The notes below the pieces were generated by a model. That model was not told the DNA's origin. It saw only the letters and a list, made by a program, of their open reading frames with translations, and did not search any database. The translations under genes were made by a program, and so were the position numbers. Below are positions 8,773 through 17,451 of a stretch of DNA of 54,067 nucleotides, piece by piece. Location of the stretch: the NCBI GenBank assembly GCA_002716065.1, contig PAZE01000018.1, positions 1 through 54,067 on the forward strand. The letters are read 5' to 3'. Position 1 is the stretch's first letter. Every line of letters begins with the position of its first letter. This DNA is from Crocinitomicaceae bacterium (GTDB lineage: Bacteria > Bacteroidota > Bacteroidia > Flavobacteriales_D > Parvicellaceae).

Positions 8773-9917
8773 TGAAACTTAGAACAAACATATTGTTTTG
8801 TATTGGTCTTGGGATCCTGTTTGTTCCGCTGGTGGTTCAGCTTTCTGTAGCTAAAAAAAGCATTAATCCTTTAAAAGGAGCATATGAAAAAACAGATACG
8901 CTAAGGCTTTCTTTAGAAAATGTAATCAGCAAAAAATGGCAGCAAAACTGGGAAGACATTTTCCAAAACAACCTTACCCTAAAGCCTACGGTAGTTCGAA
9001 TTGGCCATGAAATCGATTACCGACTTTTTGGAGAATATCATATGGGGGATTTACTAGTAGGCAAAAGCGGGGTGCTGTTTAGTAAAAGCTGGGCAAAATC
9101 ACGTTGCTGTGAAAATCATTTACATGAAGATTCGCTAGCTGTATTTACTGAAAAGCTGGAAAAACTTTCTGAGTTAATGAAAAAAAATAATCAATATTTT
9201 AAGGTGATTATACCCCCCTCTAAAGAAGAAATTTACCAGTCTTTTCTTCCCAAAGAGTACAAAAAGGAGCACCATCATTCTGATTATAACTTACTAATAA
9301 ATCAGCTTAAAGCAAATGGTGTTGCCTATTGGGATTTGCTGGATTACTACCAAAACGCAATGGACACCAGTCGGTTTCCTTTGTACAGTAAAACTAGTGT
9401 GCATTGGACAACCTATGGAGCACATTTTACGTTGCTTAAACTTCTTGAAGACATGAATGGTTTTTTTGATGATCAGCTGCCTAGCTTAGCGGTTGAGAGT
9501 ATTAGCACTTCTTTATTTAAGGGGGGTGATGGCGATCATGAGACTACCCTTAACCTATTTTCCAGAATTGACCATTCAAAATTTGCCTATCCAAAATATA
9601 CCGTAGATTCTAGTGGTGGTAAAAACTTTCGTCCAAAAATTATCACCCTTGGAGACAGCTTCTATTGGGGCATTAAGAGTTGTTGGATGCTACCCTATAT
9701 TTTTGACAAAGACTCCAAGTACTTATACTATTTTAGCAAGGTGCATTACAACAATTCTACTATTGAGTCTCACCCAATTGATGAGCTAGCTATTGCAAAT
9801 GAAATTGCCAATTCCGATGGGTTAATTATCCTTAACAGCAGTCATAACTTAAAAGGTTTTCCATACGGATTGGAAAATAAAATAGATGCTTTAATTAATA
9901 TTTTGGAAAATGAATAA
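8772..9917 (+). CDS. AlgJ/AlgX-like SGNH acetyltransferase
   Basis: The 381-residue protein has an N-terminal signal anchor (NILFCIGLGILFVPLVVQL) and a periplasmic SGNH domain. The nucleophile block is ITLGDSFYWG near residue 300, and the Asp/His-type motif KTSVHWTTYGAHF lies near 210. This is the AlgX/AlgJ layout, in which the SGNH protein receives acetyl groups from the MBOAT partner and places them on a glycan. It overlaps the MBOAT gene by one base and the DJ-1 gene by 8 bases. Confidence 0.85.
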   Translation: MKLRTNILFCIGLGILFVPLVVQLSVAKKSINPLKGAYEKTDTLRLSLENVISKKWQQNWEDIFQNNLTLKPTVVRIGHEIDYRLFGEYHMGDLLVGKSGVLFSKSWAKSRCCENHLHEDSLAVFTEKLEKLSELMKKNNQYFKVIIPPSKEEIYQSFLPKEYKKEHHHSDYNLLINQLKANGVAYWDLLDYYQNAMDTSRFPLYSKTSVHWTTYGAHFTLLKLLEDMNGFFDDQLPSLAVESISTSLFKGGDGDHETTLNLFSRIDHSKFAYPKYTVDSSGGKNFRPKIITLGDSFYWGIKSCWMLPYIFDKDSKYLYYFSKVHYNNSTIESHPIDELAIANEIANSDGLIILNSSHNLKGFPYGLENKIDALINILENE

Positions 9918-10494
9918 AATGAAAGTAGGCATATATATTTTTGATGGTGTGGAGGTGCTAGACTTCGCGGGTCCATTTGAAGTTTTTTCTCGGGCAACAC
10001 TAAAAGGCCAGAACTTATTCGAAGTATTTACCATTGGCAAAACCAATACTCAAATTAACACCTACAACAACCTTAAGCTAATTCCTGAAAAATCCTTTAG
10101 CGATGCCTTAGCTTTAGATGTTCTTATTGTTCCTGGGGGTAGTGGCATTCAAAAGCATGAATTACAAGACTCCAATACGCTTGACTGGATTAAAGCACAA
10201 AGCAAAAAAGTGCCCGTTATTGCCTCTGTTTGTACTGGTGCATTGCTGCTTGGAGCCTGTGGTCTTTTAAATAACAAAAAAGCCACCACACATCACGAGC
10301 ACCTAGAGGAATTAAAATCCATTTGCCCATCAGTTGAGCTTGTAAAAAATACACCATTCGTAGATCAGGGCAATGTGCTTAGCTCAGCTGGAATTGCTAC
10401 GGGAATAGACCTTAGCCTACACCTTGTTGCTAGACTTTTTGGAGAAGCTGTTGCTGTTGCAACAGCAGAAAAAATTGCCTACAAAAAATCATAA
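9910..10494 (+). CDS. DJ-1/PfpI family protein, isonitrile hydratase-like
   Basis: A 194-residue DJ-1/PfpI-fold protein. Asp18 in the motif LDFAGPFEVF and nucleophile-elbow Cys108 in ASVCTGALLLG match the isocyanide hydratase branch and the related sensor domain of GATase1-like AraC regulators, and no AraC DNA-binding domain is attached. It may hydrate isonitriles or act on reactive carbonyls. Two start codons are possible: ATG 9910, which overlaps the upstream gene, or ATG 9919, just after its stop. Confidence 0.85.
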   Translation: MNKMKVGIYIFDGVEVLDFAGPFEVFSRATLKGQNLFEVFTIGKTNTQINTYNNLKLIPEKSFSDALALDVLIVPGGSGIQKHELQDSNTLDWIKAQSKKVPVIASVCTGALLLGACGLLNNKKATTHHEHLEELKSICPSVELVKNTPFVDQGNVLSSAGIATGIDLSLHLVARLFGEAVAVATAEKIAYKKS

Positions 10495-10559
10495 TTTCAT
10501 CACTTGGTTTTGTTGCTATTCACTTTTTTTCTACTTTTTAACTTTAAAACTGAATTAAG

Positions 10560-11768
10560 ATGCAAAAATTACCCCTACTCTTTTGCCTTATCGGGCTTTT
10601 TTCTAATCCATTTTTTGGCCAATACTCCACTACTATAGACTCTCTTTGCTACGGAAGATACAACGTAGGACACCAGGTGGAAACCTATTTCAATTCTTCC
10701 ATTGATTACCAGCTTAACCCCTATAAAGGTGCTCTGCCTTTTCAGGTGAGCATATGGTTTCCATCTGCAGAAGATGGTCAGCAGCCGCTCACTAGAGACA
10801 ATTACCTCTCTGGCAAGCTAGATGCTAAAATGAAACAAGTTAGCGACAGTTTAGATTTCTATGCAAGGGAAGGGTTATTGAACTACGGGATCTGCATTAA
10901 CTACAAAAATTTAAGTCTTCGAAAGCCCACTCAAAAAGACCAGCTTCTTAAAGATGCCATTTTAAATTTACCTTGTAAGGCATCTTCAAGCACAACTCCT
11001 AAATCAGGAAAATGGCCTTGTGTTTTCTATCATCATGGAGCCGGTGGTGACGCCTTGGAGAATTTAATCTTATGTGAATATCTTGCCAGCTATGGTTTTG
11101 TTGTGGTAAGCAGTAATTTTAACTGGCCCTCTGAAACAAAAAACACTGAGATTTCTGTTTCTTCAGATTACGAAAAAGAAAACACCCTTTTTGTTTTAGA
11201 CAAAATTAAGCAGCTAAATTATGTAGACAGCGAACAAATCTATTATGTTGGCCATAGCTGGGGAGCGCAGGTGGGTCTTGCCCTTAACAACAAAACCAGT
11301 CTTTTTAATGCCTTTATTATTTTAGAAACTACTCTTGAGCACGCTCAAATGTCTGAAATCCCTAAATACTGGCCTGATTTACATGAACACATTGAAAGCA
11401 ATAAAGCCAATATGGTACGACCAAACTATGTTTTCTGCAGCAAAACCTTTTGGTCTAAAAGAAAATGGGTAACCCCCAGATACGAATACTTTAGAACCTT
11501 AGAAGCTACTCCTCAAACTTTTATTACCTACTCCACTCCTTTAGGCCATGCTGCCTATACCGACTGTGGAGTAATTAGAGCTGAATTTGCCGATACCCAC
11601 AAACAAAAGGATGCAAAAATCATTAGAGACCAATACAATGTCTATTTAGAAATGTGTTCTATGATCAAGCTAATTCTTCAGCAGTCGGTTAAAGGACAGC
11701 AGACGGATTTCTCTAGACATCCAAAGTTTATCATTGAAGAGCTTCCACAAAAAACATATGGAATATAA
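10560..11768 (+). CDS. Secreted alpha/beta-hydrolase
   Basis: The 402-residue protein starts with a signal peptide ending near FFGQ (residue 20-21). The hydrolase core shows an oxyanion-type loop FYHHGAGGD (157-164), nucleophile Ser233 in GHSWG, and a likely catalytic His in PLGHAAYTDCG near 337. The N-terminal region with FQVSIWFPSAE resembles platelet-activating-factor acetylhydrolase-like or PET-hydrolase-like dienelactone families. The substrate is unknown. It stands alone, 65 bases after the DJ-1 gene. Confidence 0.75.
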   Translation: MQKLPLLFCLIGLFSNPFFGQYSTTIDSLCYGRYNVGHQVETYFNSSIDYQLNPYKGALPFQVSIWFPSAEDGQQPLTRDNYLSGKLDAKMKQVSDSLDFYAREGLLNYGICINYKNLSLRKPTQKDQLLKDAILNLPCKASSSTTPKSGKWPCVFYHHGAGGDALENLILCEYLASYGFVVVSSNFNWPSETKNTEISVSSDYEKENTLFVLDKIKQLNYVDSEQIYYVGHSWGAQVGLALNNKTSLFNAFIILETTLEHAQMSEIPKYWPDLHEHIESNKANMVRPNYVFCSKTFWSKRKWVTPRYEYFRTLEATPQTFITYSTPLGHAAYTDCGVIRAEFADTHKQKDAKIIRDQYNVYLEMCSMIKLILQQSVKGQQTDFSRHPKFIIEELPQKTYGI

Positions 11769-11824
11769 AAAAGCCATTAATTGGGGCTAATTTTTAAACT
11801 CAACAAAAAAATTAACCGATATTT

Positions 11825-11845
11825 AACCCTTAAAAATTAAGGGTT
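11825..11845 (+). promoter_or_regulatory. Hairpin that contains the start codon of the next gene
   Basis: AACCCTTAA and TTAAGGGTT pair over 9 bp around a 3-base loop. The last two bases of the right arm are the first two of the only plausible start codon, TTG at 11844, of the membrane protein that follows. No T-run follows, so it is a poor terminator and a better candidate for control of translation. Confidence 0.5.
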
Positions 11846-12431
11846 GGGTGAGTTACTTATATACTTAGAAGAGCCTATTGGGTATTTGGCATCGGTGCTT
11901 ATTTTTTTTGGTCAGCTAACCTATTTTAGGGATGTTTGGAGTAAGAAAATTGCGCCTTCTGTTTTATCGTGGTACGGCTGGGCGCTACTTATGGGAACCC
12001 TTATTGTAGTGCAAGTAATTAGCACGGGTTGGGACTGGAGCTTAATGAGCATTACCAGCTGTACGTTTGGCTGTGTTGCCATTGGCACCGTTTCGCTGGC
12101 AAAAAGAAGCTATCAGCTGTTAAAGCAAGACTGGTGGTTTTTAATTTTAGGCCTTTTTTGTGGGGTGCTCTACATGCTCTCTAAAGACCCTTGGCTAACT
12201 ACTTTCTTTGCGGTGATTTCCGATTTTATTATTGGTTTTCCCACCATCGTTAAGGCGTATAAAGACCCCAAAAATGAAAAAACCAAGGCTTGGATTATTT
12301 CTCTTTCTTGCTGGTCGCTAACCTGTCTAATTAGCTTTAACCACAACCTTATTTACGCTGTTTTTCCCGTTTATGTGTGCCTTTACTCCATGTATATTGT
12401 GTACCTAACCTACTTGCGAAAAGCTTCTTGA
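11844..12431 (+). CDS. Polytopic membrane protein, PQ-loop/SWEET-like
   Basis: A 195-residue protein with six to seven predicted helices. The first repeat (GYLASVLIFFGQLTYF, then KKIAPSVLSWYGWALLMG) resembles PQ-loop/SemiSWEET-type proteins. A second related stretch is VISDFIIGFPTIVKAYKDP near 128-146. The start must be TTG 11844: an in-frame TAA lies two codons upstream, at 11838-11840, and no ATG precedes the first helix. Transport of a sugar or amino acid is possible but unproven. Confidence 0.65.
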   Translation: MGELLIYLEEPIGYLASVLIFFGQLTYFRDVWSKKIAPSVLSWYGWALLMGTLIVVQVISTGWDWSLMSITSCTFGCVAIGTVSLAKRSYQLLKQDWWFLILGLFCGVLYMLSKDPWLTTFFAVISDFIIGFPTIVKAYKDPKNEKTKAWIISLSCWSLTCLISFNHNLIYAVFPVYVCLYSMYIVYLTYLRKAS

Positions 12432-12497
12432 TTTTTACCTAAAGATTACTTTAGAAACTTAAGTATTGGTTAAAGTTAAGCTATTAATGTAAAAAAA

Positions 12498-12854
12498 TTA
12501 GTAATTCCCTATAGAAAGCATCACTAGCGTGCAAGCCTCTAGACACTCAATACCTTTAGCTTTGGCAAGAGCAGACAGCTCAGAATTTTCAGCCCCAGGA
12601 TTAAAAATAATTCTTCTTGGGTGTAACCTTAGCAACTGATCGTAATACGGAATTTGGTTGGATTTTCCTAAATAGATAGTTACCGTATCTATATCTTTTT
12701 CGGGCAGATTTTTTCTAATCTGAACACCATGAGCGACACCTTCCTTGTTGCCTACAGCAACTACCTTATGGCCATTTTGAATTAGCTGAAAAATAGCTCT
12801 GTTGGAATACCGTTCACTTTTTAAGCTTGCCCCAAGGACTAGTGTTTTTTTCAT
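12498..12854 (-). CDS. CoA-binding domain protein (YccU-like)
   Basis: The 118-residue protein is a single Rossmann-like CoA-binding domain. It opens KKTLVLGASLKSERYSNRA, with the glycine turn of the family, and has the PGAENSELSALAKAKGIECLEACTLVML block that is conserved in YccU/CoA_binding_2 proteins. Its role in the cell is not established. It is convergent with the membrane gene on its left and divergent from the large secreted protein on its right. Confidence 0.88.
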   Translation of the reverse strand: MKKTLVLGASLKSERYSNRAIFQLIQNGHKVVAVGNKEGVAHGVQIRKNLPEKDIDTVTIYLGKSNQIPYYDQLLRLHPRRIIFNPGAENSELSALAKAKGIECLEACTLVMLSIGNY

Positions 12855-12983
12855 AGTAAAGGTAAAAATAACGCTTTTTCATTGTTTTAAAACCGTACTA
12901 TTCAATGTGTTAAAACAAGTAAATAAACAAAACGATTTTTTGCTACATTTATGAGCTATTTATTTAAAAAACACCCTATTACT

Positions 12984-15900
12984 ATGAAAAATCTTACGCT
13001 ATTAGCTATTGTATTATCGTTAACTCTTTCTGTTAACTCCTTTATTTCTCAAGACAAAAAAGAAGACAAGGTTTCTCTTTCATCTGCCCTTTCAGGTTTT
13101 AAATTTAGGAGCGTTGGGCCTGCTTTTATGTCGGGAAGAATAGCAGACATTGCTATTGATCCTACCAACGAAAATACCTGGTACGTAGCGGTTGGTTCTG
13201 GTGGAGTTTGGAAAACTACCAATGCAGGAACCACATGGACGCCACTAACAGACAATATGCCCTTTTACTCTACTGGATGCATAACTATAGACCCAAGCAA
13301 CAACGCATCTATATGGCTAGGTACGGGAGAAAATGTTGGTGGAAGACACGTAGGTATTGGACACGGAATTTACCACAGCACTGATGGAGGTAAATCGTGG
13401 AAAGATAAAGGACTTAAAAAATCTGAGCACATTTCAAAAATTATTGTTCATCCCAACAACTCCAACACCATTTGGGTTGCTTCTCAAGGTCCACTATGGA
13501 GCTCTGGTGGAGAAAGAGGGTTATATAAAAGTACTGATGGTGGGGCAACTTGGGAAAACACTCTACAGGTAAATGAATGGACAGGAGTTACCGATCTTGT
13601 AATCGATCCTACCAATCCAGATGTGCTCTACGCTGCCACCTGGCAACGACACAGAAATGTTGCTGCTCTTCTTGGAGGAGGACCTGGAACATCCATCTAC
13701 AAAAGCATCGATGGAGGAGATTCATGGGTTAAAATAAATAAAGGCCTTCCCGGCTCAACAATGGGAAAAATTGGCCTTGCTATTTCACCAATGAAATCCA
13801 ATGTACTCTATGCTGCAATTGAGCTAGAAAGAAGAAAAGGTGCCGTATACAGAACCGATAATAGCGGAGGGAGCTGGACTAAAATGTCGGAAACAGTTTC
13901 TGGAGGAACAGGACCCCACTATTACCAAGAGTTGGTTGCTTCTCCACACGTTTTTGATAAAATTTACCTAATGAATGTACGTGTTTTGATCTCTGAGAAT
14001 GGTGGGAAAAAATTCTATACCATGAGCGAGAAAAGCAAGCACTCAGACAATCACGCTCTTACCTTTAAAAAAGGAGATCCTAACTATATGCTTGCTGGTT
14101 CCGATGGTGGGGTATATGAATCATTTGACAATTCTAAAACGTGGAAGTTTGTAGGGAACCTACCCGTTACTCAATTTTATAAACTTGCCGTTGATGATGC
14201 TGAGCCATTTTACAACATATATGGTGGAACTCAAGACAACAGCACCCAAGGAGGTCCTTCTAGGACAGTAAGAAGAAACGGAATTACGAACTCTGATTGG
14301 GAGATTGTTCTTGGAGGTGATGGACACCAGCCGGCTACAGAACCGGGAAATCCAAACATCGTTTATGCACAATCGCAAGAAGGATACATTCACCGAATAG
14401 ACCGCACCAATGGTGAGATTGTAAACATTCGTCCTAGAGCTGGAATTGACGAGCCCTATGAGCGATTTAACTGGGACTCTCCAATTTTAGTTAGCCACCA
14501 CGATTCCAAAAGAATATACTTTGGATCCCAGCGCGTATGGCGATCCGAAAATAGAGGCGACAGCTGGAAAGCCGTTTCTAAAGACCTTACCAAAAACCAA
14601 GAGCGTTTAGCGCTTCCGATTATGGGTAAGGTACAAAGCTTTGAAAATGCGTGGGACGTTTACGCCATGTCTACCTACAATACCATTACCTCACTAGCAG
14701 AATCTAAAGTGAACGAAAATGTATTGTATGCTGGAACCGATGACGGGATTATTCAGCTTACCAAAGATGGAGGGGCTTCATGGAAAAAAATGACCGTAGA
14801 CAAACTACCCAAAACTCCTGCTACTGCTTTTGTAAACGACATTAAAGCAGATTTATTCAATGAGCAAACGGCCTATGTAGCCTTGGATAATCACAAATTT
14901 GGAGACTACCAACCCTACCTTTTTAAAACCACTGATGGCGGTGAAAAATGGACTTCAATTACTGAAGGTATTCCTGATGGAACGCTTATTTGGAGAATTG
15001 TTCAAGATCACATCAATCCTAAGCTATTGTTTTTAGGAACCGAGTATGGTGTATATGTTAGTGTGAATCAAGGTGAAAAATGGCATAAATTTTCTGCTGG
15101 ATTACCTACTATTCCGGTTAGGGATTTAGCCATTCAAAAAAGAGAAAACGATCTAGTGTTGGCTACTTTTGGAAGGAGCTTTTACGTGCTAGACGACTAT
15201 AGCCCACTAAGGGAACTTAATGAAAAATCCATTTCTGATCAAGCGCTATTGTTTGCTCCTAGAAAAGCCCTTCAGTACAATCAAATGAATGGAGGTTCTG
15301 GAAGTAGCGGTGGAGCAACCTATAGTGCAAAAAACCCTCCTTATGGAGCCGTTTTTACCTACTATCTAAAAGAAGGGTTTACCTCGAAAAAAGCCAAAAG
15401 ACAAAAGGCAGAAACTTTTGATAAAGCAGACCCATCATTGCTAGAAAAACTTTCTGAAGCGGGGTACAAAACACCCAATAGCATATTAAAAGAAGACCTT
15501 AAAAAACTTGCTAAAAAAACTGATATTGAGCTTAAGAAGCTTACCAAGCTGGCAAAGGCTCTTGAAGATCAAAAAAGCAAAGATATTCCTTTCCCAGGAT
15601 GGAAAGCATTAGATGCTGAGCTAAACGAATCCAAACCAGAAATTGTGCTGGTAATAAAAAATAGTAGTGGAGAAACTGTAGAGCAATTATCGGCTCCTTT
15701 TAAAAAAGGAATTAATAGAGTCAGCTGGGGGTTAAATGTAAAATTACCCACTGCTGTTAAAGCAACAGCTAAAAACAACTACTCTGATATTTGGACCATG
15801 GCAGAGCCTGGAACCTACACGGTATCAATGTACAAAAGAGTTGAAGGAGCTCTGACTGATTTAGGCTTAAATCAACAATTTGAAGTGGAACGAATTCGAA

Positions 15901-16370
15901 AAAACACCCTTACCAACCCGATGGCAAGCAAGCACAAGGCTTATTACGAGTCTATTGCTGAGCTTACCAAAAAAGTAAGAACTTACCAGCACAAGCTTAA
16001 CAAAGCAAACAATCGTGTAGAAGCATACCAAAAAAACTTAAAGTACATTAATGGAGATCGGGCAGCTCTAACAAAAGAAGTTTACGATTTAACCGATAGA
16101 ATGAACGCCTTAAAAAGAGAAATCGGTGGTAGTCCATCAAGAGCTGAAGTAGGAGAGAAAGACAACGTAACACTTACCAGCAGACTCTACAATGCAAGGG
16201 GAGGTTGGTACCCTAGCTCTTATGGGCCAACTGAACTTCATATGGAAAGCTTTAAAATGGCTACTGAACTTTTTAACCGTCTACAGCCTAAAGTAGAAGC
16301 CTACATTGAAAAAGTAACGTCTGTGGGTAAACAGCTCGAAGATGCTGGAGCTCCTATTTTGTTGGATTAA
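12984..16370 (+). CDS. Large secreted BNR/Asp-box beta-propeller protein
   Basis: The product is 1128 residues from ATG 12984, which starts the signal peptide KNLTLLAIVLSLTLSVNSF. The alternative ATG 12951 overlaps a promoter-like TACATTTA. At least nine Asp-boxes of the form S/T-x-D-x-G-x-x-W are visible, such as TTNAGTTWT, STDGGKSW, STDGGATW, SIDGGDSW and TTDGGEKW. They build sortilin/VPS10-like propellers in residues of about 35-720. The C-terminal 350 residues form a Lys-rich helical region. Such proteins are often named glycosyl hydrolases, but no catalytic set is evident. A role in binding exported proteins or polymers is a guess. Confidence 0.85.
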   Translation: MKNLTLLAIVLSLTLSVNSFISQDKKEDKVSLSSALSGFKFRSVGPAFMSGRIADIAIDPTNENTWYVAVGSGGVWKTTNAGTTWTPLTDNMPFYSTGCITIDPSNNASIWLGTGENVGGRHVGIGHGIYHSTDGGKSWKDKGLKKSEHISKIIVHPNNSNTIWVASQGPLWSSGGERGLYKSTDGGATWENTLQVNEWTGVTDLVIDPTNPDVLYAATWQRHRNVAALLGGGPGTSIYKSIDGGDSWVKINKGLPGSTMGKIGLAISPMKSNVLYAAIELERRKGAVYRTDNSGGSWTKMSETVSGGTGPHYYQELVASPHVFDKIYLMNVRVLISENGGKKFYTMSEKSKHSDNHALTFKKGDPNYMLAGSDGGVYESFDNSKTWKFVGNLPVTQFYKLAVDDAEPFYNIYGGTQDNSTQGGPSRTVRRNGITNSDWEIVLGGDGHQPATEPGNPNIVYAQSQEGYIHRIDRTNGEIVNIRPRAGIDEPYERFNWDSPILVSHHDSKRIYFGSQRVWRSENRGDSWKAVSKDLTKNQERLALPIMGKVQSFENAWDVYAMSTYNTITSLAESKVNENVLYAGTDDGIIQLTKDGGASWKKMTVDKLPKTPATAFVNDIKADLFNEQTAYVALDNHKFGDYQPYLFKTTDGGEKWTSITEGIPDGTLIWRIVQDHINPKLLFLGTEYGVYVSVNQGEKWHKFSAGLPTIPVRDLAIQKRENDLVLATFGRSFYVLDDYSPLRELNEKSISDQALLFAPRKALQYNQMNGGSGSSGGATYSAKNPPYGAVFTYYLKEGFTSKKAKRQKAETFDKADPSLLEKLSEAGYKTPNSILKEDLKKLAKKTDIELKKLTKLAKALEDQKSKDIPFPGWKALDAELNESKPEIVLVIKNSSGETVEQLSAPFKKGINRVSWGLNVKLPTAVKATAKNNYSDIWTMAEPGTYTVSMYKRVEGALTDLGLNQQFEVERIRKNTLTNPMASKHKAYYESIAELTKKVRTYQHKLNKANNRVEAYQKNLKYINGDRAALTKEVYDLTDRMNALKREIGGSPSRAEVGEKDNVTLTSRLYNARGGWYPSSYGPTELHMESFKMATELFNRLQPKVEAYIEKVTSVGKQLEDAGAPILLD

Positions 16371-16416
16371 GCATACAATAATTGTAAAGAATTATCGTAC
16401 TACTTAAAAAAGTTCT

Positions 16417-17307
16417 ATGATGAAAAACAACTTATTGTTCTTAATAATTGCTTCAATTGTTTTGTTAGGATGTAGAAAAAACAACCAAAACAATGGAGAT
16501 GGTTGCTACTTGAATTCAACCGCTCGTTCCATTACTCATGATGGACTAAACAGAGAATACATAGTGTACGTGCCTAACTCCTATAATGGATCTTCTTCCG
16601 TTCCATTGTTGCTAAATTTTCATGGTTTTGGTGGTAGTGCAAGTGAATATATGTTAGATGCAGATTTACGATCTTTAGCTGAATCTGATACATTTATTGT
16701 AGTTTATCCTCAAGGAAGTTGTTTAAACAATTCTTCACATTGGAATGCTTGTCCAATTGGTGGAGACAACAAAAGCAGTGCAGATGATTTTGGTTTTGTT
16801 GAAGCTATGGTCAACGAAATTTCGAATAATTATGCTGTTGATTTACAACGAATTTATGCTTGTGGGTATTCCAATGGAGGTATGATGGCTTATGGATTAG
16901 CCAATTACAAAAGTGATTTAATTGCAGCGGTAGGCTCTGTTTCTGGTGTAATGTTAGACTGTGCTGGAACCATAACTCACCCAATGCCTGTTGTTCATTT
17001 GCATGGAACAAACGATGGTGTGCTTCCTTACAATGGAAGTAACGATTACAGTTCCACACAAGATGTTTTAGATTATTGGATTGCTTTTAACAATACCTCA
17101 TCAACACCAATTGTAAATTCAGATAATAGTGGGGGAATGACCATCGAGCATTACCAATACAATCAAGGAGATAGTGCAGTTGCTGTTGAGCACTATAAAT
17201 ATATTGGGGGAGATCATGTTTGGTTTAACACTACCTATCAAGGTCAAAACACAGCAGAACTAATATGGAATTTTATATCCATGTATGACATTAATGGTCT
17301 AAGGTAA
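16417..17307 (+). CDS. Esterase lipoprotein, PHB depolymerase / LpqC type
   Basis: The 296-residue lipoprotein has lipobox VLLGC with Cys19. The alpha/beta-hydrolase core matches the LpqC/poly(3-hydroxybutyrate) depolymerase and feruloyl esterase group: LLLNFHGFGG (oxyanion region, about 64-73), Ser152 in GYSNGG, Asp near 203 in HGTNDGVLPY, and His near 273 in GGDHVW. It probably cleaves ester bonds at the cell surface, but the substrate cannot be told. It lies 46 bases after the large Asp-box gene. A second ATG at 16420 is possible. Confidence 0.85.
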   Translation: MMKNNLLFLIIASIVLLGCRKNNQNNGDGCYLNSTARSITHDGLNREYIVYVPNSYNGSSSVPLLLNFHGFGGSASEYMLDADLRSLAESDTFIVVYPQGSCLNNSSHWNACPIGGDNKSSADDFGFVEAMVNEISNNYAVDLQRIYACGYSNGGMMAYGLANYKSDLIAAVGSVSGVMLDCAGTITHPMPVVHLHGTNDGVLPYNGSNDYSSTQDVLDYWIAFNNTSSTPIVNSDNSGGMTIEHYQYNQGDSAVAVEHYKYIGGDHVWFNTTYQGQNTAELIWNFISMYDINGLR

Positions 17308-17397
17308 ATGATTAAAAAACAGAAAAATTCGATTAACTCCTTTAGTCTATAGTCCTCTTCTTAACAACAATGGGTAATTCAATTTTCTTTCTACAAA

Positions 17398-17412
17398 TGC
17401 AACAATGTTGCA
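17398..17412. promoter_or_regulatory. Palindromic operator candidate (possible Zur box)
   Basis: TGCAACAATGTTGCA is a perfect 6+3+6 inverted repeat, ending 9 bases before a perfect -7 element and so covering the -33 side of that promoter. The downstream receptor is ZnuD-like and a Fur/Zur-family gene lies 2.7 kb away, so a zinc-responsive repressor site is a reasonable inference. The regulator has not been shown. Confidence 0.6.
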
Positions 17413-17421
17413 ATTAAAATA

Positions 17422-17429
17422 TATATTTG
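17422..17429 (+). promoter_or_regulatory. -7 promoter element of the TonB-dependent receptor
   Basis: TATATTTG matches TAnnTTTG exactly and lies 22 bases before the TTG start, so the leader would be short, about 15 bases. Confidence 0.65.
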
Positions 17430-17451
17430 CGAGAAATTTAAAATTACTCCT

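Noticed and set aside
12432-12497. A 6-bp inverted repeat (CTAAAG/CTTTAG) between convergent genes as a terminator.
   Set aside because: The stem is AT-rich and short and lacks a T-run on either strand.
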